Source: Nitrospirales bacterium (GTDB lineage Bacteria; Nitrospirota; Nitrospiria; Nitrospirales; UBA8639). Taken from it: a DNA stretch of 7,026 nucleotides. The number at the start of each line of letters is the position of its first letter. The stretch's first letter is position 1. This document shows positions 1 through 5,649 of the stretch, piece after piece. Location of the stretch: positions 1 to 7,026 of the forward strand of contig BQIY01000112.1 in NCBI GenBank assembly GCA_021604265.1, written 5' to 3'. The notes under the pieces were generated by a model. It was not told the origin of the DNA, searched no databases, and saw nothing but the letters and a program-made list of their open reading frames with translations. Position numbers and translations under genes: made by a program.

Positions 1-17
1 TTTAAATATTGATAACG

Positions 18-320
18 TTAGTCGCATGAATAAAAAAGAACCAGAACAGCCATTTGACGCATATAGCTGAATATGGCTGTCTCGCTTGCTGCGATTTTGA
101 GGCAATGCGGGTAGCCTATCGGAAGTTTTATCGAATACAACGGTGTGCGGTTATGTACGAGTGAGACTATTAAAATCGCACAGTCCTCAAGGATGCGGTA
201 TGACACGAATAGTCCTTGATCATGCAAGTGCTTGAAACGCCTATAGATATATCCAATTATTGACCGTGCACTATCTGGCATTTACTTTGCTTTTTGCAGT
301 GTTAGCGTTAAACGAGCCAC
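18..320 (-). pseudogene. possible decayed ParE/RelE-like toxin gene
   Basis: Read from a GTG at 320, the minus strand gives a short N-terminal piece (VARLTLTLQKAK), a TAA stop at 284-282, and then 87 more open codons from ATG 281 in the same frame. The second part contains a helix-like stretch (DSARSIIGYIYRRFKHL) and a strand pair ending in YRILEDCAILIVSLVHNR. These resemble the helix and the closing 'YRI...I.I..ihHxR' strands of RelE/ParE-superfamily toxins. The usual middle segment and helix 1 are missing, and no antitoxin-like ORF lies upstream on this strand. I read it as a remnant, but similarity was judged by eye only; it may equally be a chance ORF. The 30-residue tail after the HNR motif is not typical of the family. 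Confidence 0.28.
276..291 (+). promoter_or_regulatory. sigma54-like promoter motif
   Basis: The 16 bases match the -24/-12 consensus TGGCACG-N4-TTGCW at all but two defined positions (TGGCATT, then TTGCT), with the GG and GC elements 12 bases apart as required. A start about 12 bases downstream would give a leader of about 50 bases before the small ORF at 353. A match this good is expected roughly once in two such windows by chance, so the support is moderate. A sigma70-like alternative, TTGACC (260-265) with TACTTT (283-288), overlaps it. Confidence 0.3.
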
Positions 321-352
321 TGCCTTAGGTAAAAGAATCAGGGAGGTGTCAC

Positions 353-409
353 ATGGAAGCATTTACACTCATCCTATTGATAACATGGGCGATCATGTCT
401 AGAATTTGA
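353..409 (+). CDS. possible 18-residue hydrophobic membrane peptide
   Basis: ATG at 353 is preceded by a strong Shine-Dalgarno, GGGAGG at 341-346, with 6 bases between. The product is MEAFTLILLITWAIMSRI, followed by TGA. Residues 4-15 form one uninterrupted hydrophobic stretch, with an acidic residue before it and an arginine after it, the pattern of a single-pass membrane peptide such as small type I toxins or respiratory-complex miniproteins. I recognise no specific family. The best ribosome binding site in the left 590 bases lies in front of this frame, and a sigma54-like site sits about 62 bases upstream. It could also be the surviving start of a decayed longer gene or a regulatory leader peptide. 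Confidence 0.32.
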   Translation: MEAFTLILLITWAIMSRI

Positions 410-591
410 ATTAAGTATGCCCCCAGTCAGTTCCCCGTCAACCCTTCTACCTTCTCTTATTACTTTGTGATCTGATCGTCGTGTAAGCTTTGGCCTCGAT
501 ATGGTAATTCCTACTCTTTGACCTCCCTAGCGTCACTTCACTGGTATGTCTCTTGATTTGTTATGTGCGTAATGTGAGTGGCAAGGTGGGA
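410..591. other. intergenic, no gene seen
   Basis: No frame here has both a usable start and a ribosome binding site. On the minus strand an AGGGAGG is present (complement of 522-528), but no ATG, GTG or TTG follows at a usable distance. I see no convincing hairpin plus T-run to end the sulP transcript, which stops at 592. Confidence 0.5.
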
Positions 592-2349
592 TCAGTTGGA
601 GTCTGCGGCGAGAGTTTTCTGTTCAATAATCTTGACAGCTTTCTCGAGTGTTTCATTAAAATGTGAACAGATATGCTCTTCTTTGAGTCTGGACAGTTCA
701 TTGAGGTCGGCGAGAACCTGTCGAGTTCGAGGAGACATCCCAGCAGTCAGCACCTCCACTCCTCGGCAATTCGCGGCTTCAATTAAATCGCCTAATGCAT
801 AGGCTCCTGACAAATCCAATTCATCAAGCCATTTACATCGAATAATAAGAACATCTTTTCCTTCAAGGTGTTCGACTGTTTCGTTTAGCCAATCGATGGC
901 ACCAAAAAATAATGGTCCATGAGGCCGGACAAAGACAATTCGATCTCGAACGATATTCTCGAACCGACCGCTGATCTCTCCTCTATTTTCCCCATTCTGA
1001 CTGATTTGCCTGGCATGGTCTCTCGCAAAGGCAAAAATAAGATCTTCCTCTTCTTGCTGCACCTCTTCATTCCGTCGGTCCAGATCAGCCAGATACCGAT
1101 CAGCCTGGTCTTTGACAAAACGAAAAAATGCGGCGGCCAGTCCAATGGCCATGGCAGAGAGTAAATTCCAAAACACCGTCATAAAGACTACTAATCCAAA
1201 CACCAAAAGGTCAGATGTGGGCAGGCGACGGACTACAGGCAGAACCCGCATATCTAAAATATCATATCCGGCTTTCAGGAGAATTCCTGCTAATGCGGAA
1301 AGTGGAATCGAAGCGGCCAGAGGGCCAAGGCCGAGTATGAATGACAGTAAGACGAGGCCCATCGTGATCGAGGCTAATCGAGTGCGCGCTCCGCTTTGAA
1401 TATTCACGACACTTGGCATGGTATTAGTGGAGCTACCCAATCCTCCCACGAGTCCAGAAAACAAATTGGCCGAACCTTGCGCGACGAGTTCTCGATCACT
1501 GTTGTGATGGGTGCCTGTCATATTATCGATGATCAGGCAGGTTAGAAGGCTATCGAAGATACAGAGGCCGGCCAAGGCTGCGGCGGGTACAAAGGCGGTT
1601 TCAATGAGCGTCAGGTCTGGGAGATAGAGGGACGGTAACCCGGTCGGTATATCGCCTATTTTAGGGATATCTAACCCCAAGGAGACCGTGGCAATGGTGC
1701 CAGCAAACAATCCAATTAACGGGCCTGGCAACCAAGGCACCGGTGAGATTTTCGGCCAGGCGATCACGATCAGTAGCGTGAGAACCCCAATGCCCATTGC
1801 CGCCGGTGATGCATGGACGAGACTCCAGGGCAATTCCGTGATGGCGGTCGTAATACTTTTGACGCCGGGCAGACCAAGAAATGGATTGAGCTGGAGAAGC
1901 ATATACAGAATGCCCAATCCGGTCATAAATCCGGATATGACCGAATACGGGGTGAACTTGATGAACTGTCCAAGTTTCAAGAGGCCCAGCACAATCAAAA
2001 TAAAACCGGCTAAGGCAATTGTCGTAAAAATAAAGGTCAGATCTGGTGTCCCATCTGGCAATGGATGGGTTTGGGCGACAGTCAGGATCTGAATGGTGAT
2101 CGGTCCTGTCGGCCCACCGACCGACCAAGCTGATCCGCTTAAGGGGCCGGCTACTAGTCCCGCTGCGACGGCAGACCACATACCGGCAATAGCCCCAAGG
2201 CCGGACGCCACTCCAAAGGCGAGGGCCATCGGAAGGACCACCATGGCAACGGTAACGCCCGCTAAAATGTCCCCGCGTACATGGCTGCCTAGCCCCTGAA
2301 GATTCTCTTTGAAATTAAAATCTTTAAAGTATTTCCGCAACCGTTCCAT
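592..2349 (-). CDS. BicA-like SulP family anion (probable Na+/bicarbonate) transporter with STAS domain
   Basis: This 585-residue inner-membrane protein is a full-length SulP (SLC26) transporter. An N-terminal membrane domain of about 14 segments spans residues 25-410, and a cytoplasmic STAS domain spans about 466-580, with the LDLSG loop at 511-515. It resembles cyanobacterial BicA: RGDILAGVTVAMVVLPMALAFG (25-46, quoted in part), GGPTGPIT (78-85), ISGFMTGLGI (138-147), FDSLLT (265-270), VVNIQSGART (314-323) and PLFFGA (479-484). D266 and T270 match the Asp and Thr that, as I recall, bind Na+ and bicarbonate in BicA. The charged linker at 410-465 is about 20 residues longer than in BicA. The ATG at 2349 fits the family start, although no clear Shine-Dalgarno precedes it. 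Bicarbonate as substrate is inferred from the BicA resemblance and the neighbours; sulfate or another anion cannot be excluded. Confidence 0.9.
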   Translation of the reverse strand: MERLRKYFKDFNFKENLQGLGSHVRGDILAGVTVAMVVLPMALAFGVASGLGAIAGMWSAVAAGLVAGPLSGSAWSVGGPTGPITIQILTVAQTHPLPDGTPDLTFIFTTIALAGFILIVLGLLKLGQFIKFTPYSVISGFMTGLGILYMLLQLNPFLGLPGVKSITTAITELPWSLVHASPAAMGIGVLTLLIVIAWPKISPVPWLPGPLIGLFAGTIATVSLGLDIPKIGDIPTGLPSLYLPDLTLIETAFVPAAALAGLCIFDSLLTCLIIDNMTGTHHNSDRELVAQGSANLFSGLVGGLGSSTNTMPSVVNIQSGARTRLASITMGLVLLSFILGLGPLAASIPLSALAGILLKAGYDILDMRVLPVVRRLPTSDLLVFGLVVFMTVFWNLLSAMAIGLAAAFFRFVKDQADRYLADLDRRNEEVQQEEEDLIFAFARDHARQISQNGENRGEISGRFENIVRDRIVFVRPHGPLFFGAIDWLNETVEHLEGKDVLIIRCKWLDELDLSGAYALGDLIEAANCRGVEVLTAGMSPRTRQVLADLNELSRLKEEHICSHFNETLEKAVKIIEQKTLAADSN

Positions 2350-2417
2350 AAATGGGTCAATCTATTTCACTTTAAATTCCGAATGGATGCGTATTGAGTT
2401 TCTTGGGGTATTGCATG

Positions 2418-2444
2418 AAAAAAGCCCTTGGTAAATCATGGGCT
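2418..2444 (-). terminator. weak intrinsic terminator or attenuator in the sulP leader
   Basis: On the minus strand AGCCC (2444-2440), a 12-base loop and GGGCT (2427-2423) form a 5-bp GC-rich stem that runs directly into a stretch of T, about 70 bases before the sulP start. The short stem and wide loop make it weak. It points toward sulP, so it would either stop upstream transcription or act as an attenuator for sulP. Confidence 0.32.
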
Positions 2445-2464
2445 GTCATGATGATTCATGATTT
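2433..2464 (-). repeat. 8-bp inverted repeat overlapping the terminator-like stem
   Basis: AAATCATG (2433-2440) and CATGATTT (2457-2464) are perfect inverted repeats 16 bases apart. Pairing between them would enclose the 5' arm of the terminator-like hairpin and share base 2440 with it, so the two folds exclude each other. This is the geometry of an antiterminator, but it is seen only by eye. Confidence 0.35.
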
Positions 2465-2549
2465 ATTTATAAGGCTATTTACTGAATTGCGGGAAAAGCG
2501 ATGAGATTATATAGGAACTCGGTGATTTTCTACAATGAAGGACTCATCG

Positions 2550-2562
2550 TGAGTTGAACTCA
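2550..2562. promoter_or_regulatory. perfect 13-bp dyad, possible operator
   Basis: TGAGTTGAACTCA is a perfect dyad with 6-base arms around a central G. Its core AGTTGAACTC recurs at 2658-2667 on the same strand, 106 bases on, which suggests two copies of a protein-binding site between the divergent genes. No binding protein can be named. Confidence 0.35.
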
Positions 2563-2684
2563 ACCGTATTTTCGAGAATGAGTCATGCTGTCTTCCTTGC
2601 TTTTTTATATCGTCAGCGGAGATGGAGTGCTGTGTGTGTTGATTCAATGCTCCCGCAAGTTGAACTCTTCCGGTTTCGTCAATA

Positions 2685-2705
2685 GCTGAATTGCACAGAT
2701 TCAGC
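2685..2705. repeat. perfect 7-7-7 hairpin
   Basis: GCTGAAT (2685-2691) and ATTCAGC (2699-2705) are perfect inverted repeats around a 7-base loop. No clean T-run follows on either strand, so it is not called a terminator. It could be an operator or a leader-RNA hairpin. Confidence 0.4.
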
Positions 2706-2731
2706 ACTCAGGTAGTTTGTTTTAGAGAAGA

Positions 2732-2748
2732 GTGGCGGGTGTCGCCAC
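2732..2748. repeat. GC-rich perfect 6-5-6 hairpin
   Basis: GTGGCG (2732-2737) and CGCCAC (2743-2748) are perfect inverted repeats around a 5-base loop. This is an island of high G+C in an AT-rich spacer, only 27 bases beyond the preceding hairpin. No T-run follows it. Confidence 0.4.
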
Positions 2749-2811
2749 GGGTGCATGACATAAAAAAGTGGAATCGAGTGAAAACGCTCAGTTCACTTGT
2801 GCGAATAAAAT

Positions 2812-2851
2812 CAATTCACTTTGAAGAGACTGGAGTTTCCGAGGTGAATTG
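2812..2851. repeat. 8-bp inverted repeat with 24-bp spacer
   Basis: CAATTCAC (2812-2819) and GTGAATTG (2844-2851) are perfect inverted repeats. They lie about 175-215 bases upstream of the LCIB-like start, a plausible position for a looped or dimeric operator, but the function is unknown. Confidence 0.3.
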
Positions 2852-3010
2852 TTCTCTGAGAGTCACTTTCCTTCGTGTTTTTGGTTGTTTGTGAAAGAAC
2901 TGACTTTGGAATGAGATTTGCTCAATAGTAGAGATTGTGATGATTCACTTATGCAGCATGGAATGAAACATGACTATGAGAATCTTATTCCAACACAGTA
3001 CAACGAAGGA

Positions 3011-3018
3011 AGAGAGGG
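3011..3018 (+). promoter_or_regulatory. ribosome binding site fixing the LCIB-like start
   Basis: AGAGAGGG sits 8 bases before ATG 3027. The codon just before that ATG is an in-frame TAG (3024-3026), so translation in this frame cannot begin further upstream. Confidence 0.65.
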
Positions 3019-3026
3019 TCGTGTAG

Positions 3027-3776
3027 ATGAGTTTTCTAGAAACGGTGGCAATTCATTTTCCTGGCGCAATGCTTTCTTCAGATTATGTGCAGCGAACATC
3101 CGAGGCCTTACATGATTATGGATTTCATGCGTCAAATACCATTGTGTGTGCCAGTGTGTGCCGTGATGAACTTACGCGTAATTTAGTAGAAGAAATCGAA
3201 GAGGCTTGGACCCATGTCTTTGATTTTTCCAGCTTAGCGGGGATGTTGTATTTAGGGAAAACTGGATTCAAGGCGGCCAGTCATCATTCACCAAATGAAG
3301 ATGGTGTAGAACGAGTTGTGTACTTTGCTTTTCCGCATATTAGCATTGATGCTGAAGGGACAATTGGAAATTGTTACCGAACTGGTCGAAAGGATGTCTC
3401 ACATGCCTGTGGAGCACTGTTCGGATTACAAAAAGAACTGGCCAGTGGCTCAATCACTCTGGGTTTTGACTCTGATGACATTGAGCTTAGTCTCTTAAAA
3501 CAACGAATGTTAAAAAAAATCCGCTATGGGGAAGTGCCTGATTTAGTCACATTGACCAAAATTGCGCATAGTGCCATTCGAGAAGATCTCGAACGTATGA
3601 TCTATTTGACGGTTGATAATGATCCTGTATCGTATGCCGTCTTTACGGGTGTTCAAATCCATGGTCCCAGCAATCAAACATGGATTTGGACGGATACACC
3701 GTACGTTGTGGTTAAAGATGACTTAGAAAAACTCACAAAATTGAATGTGATGCCTAAAACACTGCTAGTGGCCTGA
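3027..3776 (+). CDS. LCIB/LCIC-like (limiting-CO2-inducible B) beta-type carbonic anhydrase homologue
   Basis: This 249-residue protein has no signal peptide or membrane segment and is probably cytoplasmic. It carries the conserved blocks of the LCIB family, first known from the Chlamydomonas carbon-concentrating mechanism and structurally related to beta-carbonic anhydrases, which interconvert CO2 and bicarbonate at zinc. The blocks are CASVCRDE (41-48), FSSLAGMLYLGKTGF (67-81), AASHH (83-87), FAFPHISI (100-107), IGNCYRTG (113-120) and SHACGALFGLQKEL (125-138). Likely metal and active-site residues are C45 with the adjacent R46/D47, H86 or H87 (or H104), and C128, a Cys-His-Cys pattern. About 110 C-terminal residues follow the last motif and I recognise nothing further in them. 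An in-frame stop directly before the ATG fixes the start. Its G+C is lower than that of the SulP gene, so separate acquisition is possible. Some eukaryotic family members are reported inactive, so catalysis here is inferred. Confidence 0.85.
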   Translation: MSFLETVAIHFPGAMLSSDYVQRTSEALHDYGFHASNTIVCASVCRDELTRNLVEEIEEAWTHVFDFSSLAGMLYLGKTGFKAASHHSPNEDGVERVVYFAFPHISIDAEGTIGNCYRTGRKDVSHACGALFGLQKELASGSITLGFDSDDIELSLLKQRMLKKIRYGEVPDLVTLTKIAHSAIREDLERMIYLTVDNDPVSYAVFTGVQIHGPSNQTWIWTDTPYVVVKDDLEKLTKLNVMPKTLLVA

Positions 3777-4121
3777 ATTCTCCAACTCCATGCTCACGTT
3801 ATTGTAACTGTCCACGTGCTGAAAAGTGAGTGATGGCAAGCTGGTCTATTGTTGCCGTGCCACGCTCCTTCCCATGCTGATCTTCTACCATCCGTATTTT
3901 GGTCAATATCTATAGATTGAATGAAGTTTTTTGGAAAGAGAATGAATTCTATGTATGCCATGAGTGGCTTGAGTTTTGATGTCGAAGGTTTTTATCGTGT
4001 GATTCCCTGACTCTTTTCTCTCTATTGTTGTTATCCCGTAATCGAAGGGTAAAAAGTGAGCATTGATGCTGTTCTTCAGTTTCGAGTAATCATAGCTCGT
4101 CAGTAATCTTCACGACCCGAT

Positions 4122-4133
4122 CAGAACGTTCTG
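4122..4133. repeat. perfect 12-bp palindrome
   Basis: CAGAACGTTCTG is perfectly self-complementary. It resembles operator half-sites built on GAAC/GTTC, but it lies downstream of both flanking genes, so a regulatory role is doubtful. Confidence 0.3.
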
Positions 4134-4181
4134 TGCTTCTTCTTTCAAGTCTCTGCAAGAGTCCTGGAAAAAGGATGATAC

Positions 4182-4229
4182 GTCAGACAAAAAAATCCGT
4201 TTACAACACTGAATAGTGTTGTCAGACAA
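4182..4229. repeat. 9-bp direct repeat flanking the hairpin
   Basis: GTCAGACAA occurs at 4182-4190 and again at 4221-4229, with the 8-4-8 hairpin between the copies and sharing two bases with the second. The arrangement resembles a small target-site-duplication footprint or a pair of binding sites, but the length is short enough to arise by chance. Confidence 0.3.
4184..4222 (-). terminator. candidate sbtA transcription terminator
   Basis: ACAACACT (4203-4210), loop GAAT, and AGTGTTGT (4215-4222) form a perfect 8-bp stem with a 4-base loop. On the minus strand, the direction of sbtA, a run of seven T follows after about seven bases. It lies about 207 bases beyond the sbtA stop. The gap before the T-run and the low G+C of the stem make it a non-standard terminator; a protein-binding dyad is the alternative. 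Confidence 0.38.
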
Positions 4230-4428
4230 TTAATTGCCCGATTTCTAATCCTGTGTCATGCGAGGATAGAAGAGCTATTAGAGGAGACATTCTCACGAAT
4301 TTCACATGTCATCCTTATCAGTCACGTCGATCTTCGAGGCAAGATATGTATTGCTCTCTCTAATCGTGCCATCTTTTATTCGTACATTGCATCCTTGCTT
4401 TGCTCACTTGCTTTGTAAGGCCTTGACT

Positions 4429-5649
4429 CTAATTTACCGGCATAACTGAGATGACTGCGGTGGCCAGCATAATATATAAAGGAATGCCGACTGTGACGTT
4501 GTAGGTAAATGTTAATCCAAGGGAAGCGGCCAATGGAAGAGTAGGGCTTGCTTCAGGAATGGCAAGTCGCTGAACCGCCGGAACAGCGATGTATGATGCA
4601 GCTCCGCACAGCACTGCAAAGAGCGCATACGTTCCGACCTCGAATGGATGACCGAGTACCATGCTGTATGCATGCGTCACGAGAATACCGATCATTGCAA
4701 AGACATTTGGAAGCAGCAATGCAAATACGATGAAACCTGATCCTGCGTTCTTCAAGTCTTTGAGTCGTGAGCAAGCCGTCATTCCCATTTCCAAGAGAAA
4801 GAGACTCAGAACTCCGTGGAATAAGACGACAAAAAACTTATCGTCGACCTCGGTGACCTTGACCCCCTGCAGCCGGCCGATGAATCCAATTAAAATTCCA
4901 CCAAACAATAAGTATAGGCCTGGATTAAAGAAAACTTCGTGTAAGACTTTTTTACTGAACACGCTTTGAGGCGGGGGTTGTTGAAAGTCCGATGCCGCAG
5001 CGGCACCGACAGATTTTGCATAAACGGGGGCTGTCGGTTGGTGCTCCCCTTTCTCATCATGACTTTCCATACGTTCAGTATGCATAGGAGCGCTTATACT
5101 AGGGCGAGTACTGGGGTCGTAGTCTGGTTCTCCTGGCATGTTACCGAAGGCGTCCATCTGTCCTGAGTTACGAAGTCGTGAGACGAGGAAGAGGGCAACA
5201 AGACAGCCAGGGATTTCCATCACAGCAAGCAAAACAGGCATATAGGCCGCAAAGGCGATATTGGCGGCGGCTAGCACTCCAACACAAGTGACAAATGTTC
5301 CCGCTGAGTCTGAGCCGTAGTAGCCTGCGACGGTTGCCGCATCGATTTGCCGAAGCTTGGTCATATTTCGGAGGAAGAAATAGGCAATGGTCCCAATGAT
5401 CGTGTTCGTGATGAAGCCGACGATCATGAATCCAAGCGCATGCTGGAGGTCGACGGCTTCTAACATTGCCAATTCTTCTCCGCCATGCCAGCCGATGGAG
5501 ATCAACAGATATATTGAGATACTTTTATACAGAACATTCGGAAATTCAAACGGGACTTTAAGCAAAGGCACCAAGAAACCCATATAGAAAAAGAGCAGCA
5601 GCGGTTTGAATAAGTTGTGGGTAAAGTTATAGATAAAGTCCTCAAGCAT
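4429..5649 (-). CDS. sbtA: SbtA-family sodium-dependent bicarbonate permease
   Basis: This 406-residue inner-membrane protein belongs to the SbtA family (Pfam Sbt_1), which imports bicarbonate with sodium. It shows two hydrophobic halves: roughly 14-156 and 243-403, with about ten membrane segments. Core motifs are GWHGGEELA (53-61) and YGSDSAGTF (111-119) in the first half, and EMGM (287-290) with CGAASYIAVPAVQRLAIPEA (348-367) in the second. Between them is a polar cytoplasmic loop of about 75 residues (158-232), rich in Pro, Ser, Asp, Glu and His; the protein is longer than the roughly 370-residue cyanobacterial SbtA. The ATG at 5649 has AAGGAG six bases upstream. An 8-base overlap with the preceding ORF suggests translational coupling. 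No sbtB lies next to it. The second-half core motif differs from cyanobacterial SbtA, so bicarbonate specificity is probable but not proven. Confidence 0.88.
   Translation of the reverse strand: MLEDFIYNFTHNLFKPLLLFFYMGFLVPLLKVPFEFPNVLYKSISIYLLISIGWHGGEELAMLEAVDLQHALGFMIVGFITNTIIGTIAYFFLRNMTKLRQIDAATVAGYYGSDSAGTFVTCVGVLAAANIAFAAYMPVLLAVMEIPGCLVALFLVSRLRNSGQMDAFGNMPGEPDYDPSTRPSISAPMHTERMESHDEKGEHQPTAPVYAKSVGAAAASDFQQPPPQSVFSKKVLHEVFFNPGLYLLFGGILIGFIGRLQGVKVTEVDDKFFVVLFHGVLSLFLLEMGMTACSRLKDLKNAGSGFIVFALLLPNVFAMIGILVTHAYSMVLGHPFEVGTYALFAVLCGAASYIAVPAVQRLAIPEASPTLPLAASLGLTFTYNVTVGIPLYIMLATAVISVMPVN

Larger units (their letters stand above)
2350..3026. other. 677-bp divergent intergenic region rich in inverted repeats
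   Basis: This region separates the divergent sulP-like and LCIB-like genes and should carry both promoters. I found no convincing -35/-10 pair. It holds a terminator-like hairpin at 2423-2444 with an overlapping alternative stem, a perfect dyad at 2550-2562 whose core recurs at 2658-2667, hairpins at 2685-2705 and 2732-2748, and a spaced 8-bp inverted repeat at 2812-2851. The heptamer TTCACTT recurs several times. A 66-codon minus frame (2507-2707) lacks a ribosome binding site and is not called as a gene. Confidence 0.6.
3777..4428. other. 652-bp convergent intergenic region without a clear gene
   Basis: This spacer lies between the 3' ends of the LCIB-like and SbtA-like genes and is unusually long for convergent genes. 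No frame is both long and preceded by a ribosome binding site. Small frames at 3921-4010 (29 codons) and from 4306 lack a usable one. It holds a perfect 12-bp palindrome (4122-4133), an 8-4-8 hairpin (4203-4222) with a flanking direct repeat, and a 9-bp direct repeat CTTGCTTTG (4394-4402, 4407-4415). A decayed gene or a small RNA cannot be excluded. Confidence 0.5.

Noticed and set aside
578..2299. Plus- and minus-strand frames of 66-172 codons within the SulP gene region
   Set aside because: They are shadows of the SulP reading frame, with no ribosome binding sites and no family motifs.
2507..2707. 66-codon minus-strand frame in the divergent spacer
   Set aside because: It starts at a GTG without a Shine-Dalgarno, directly after an in-frame stop, and shows no recognisable domain. 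It also spans two of the inverted repeats.
2918..3115. 65-codon plus-strand frame overlapping the LCIB-like start
   Set aside because: It uses a TTG start, lacks a ribosome binding site and runs out of frame into the well-supported LCIB-like gene.
3921..4010. 29-codon plus-strand frame in the convergent spacer
   Set aside because: No ribosome binding site at a usable distance from any of its ATGs, and no recognisable motif.
4336..4380. TGGCACG on the minus strand as a sigma54 -24 element
   Set aside because: The matching -12 TTGC is absent at the required spacing.
4394..4415. Direct repeat CTTGCTTTG, two copies 13 bases apart
   Set aside because: Low-complexity sequence just past the sbtA stop; short enough to be chance.
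4306..4451. Hydrophobic plus-strand frame of about 46 codons running into the end of sbtA
   Set aside because: The nearest GAGGAG is too far upstream (about 19 bases), and the frame overlaps the sbtA 3' end antisense.
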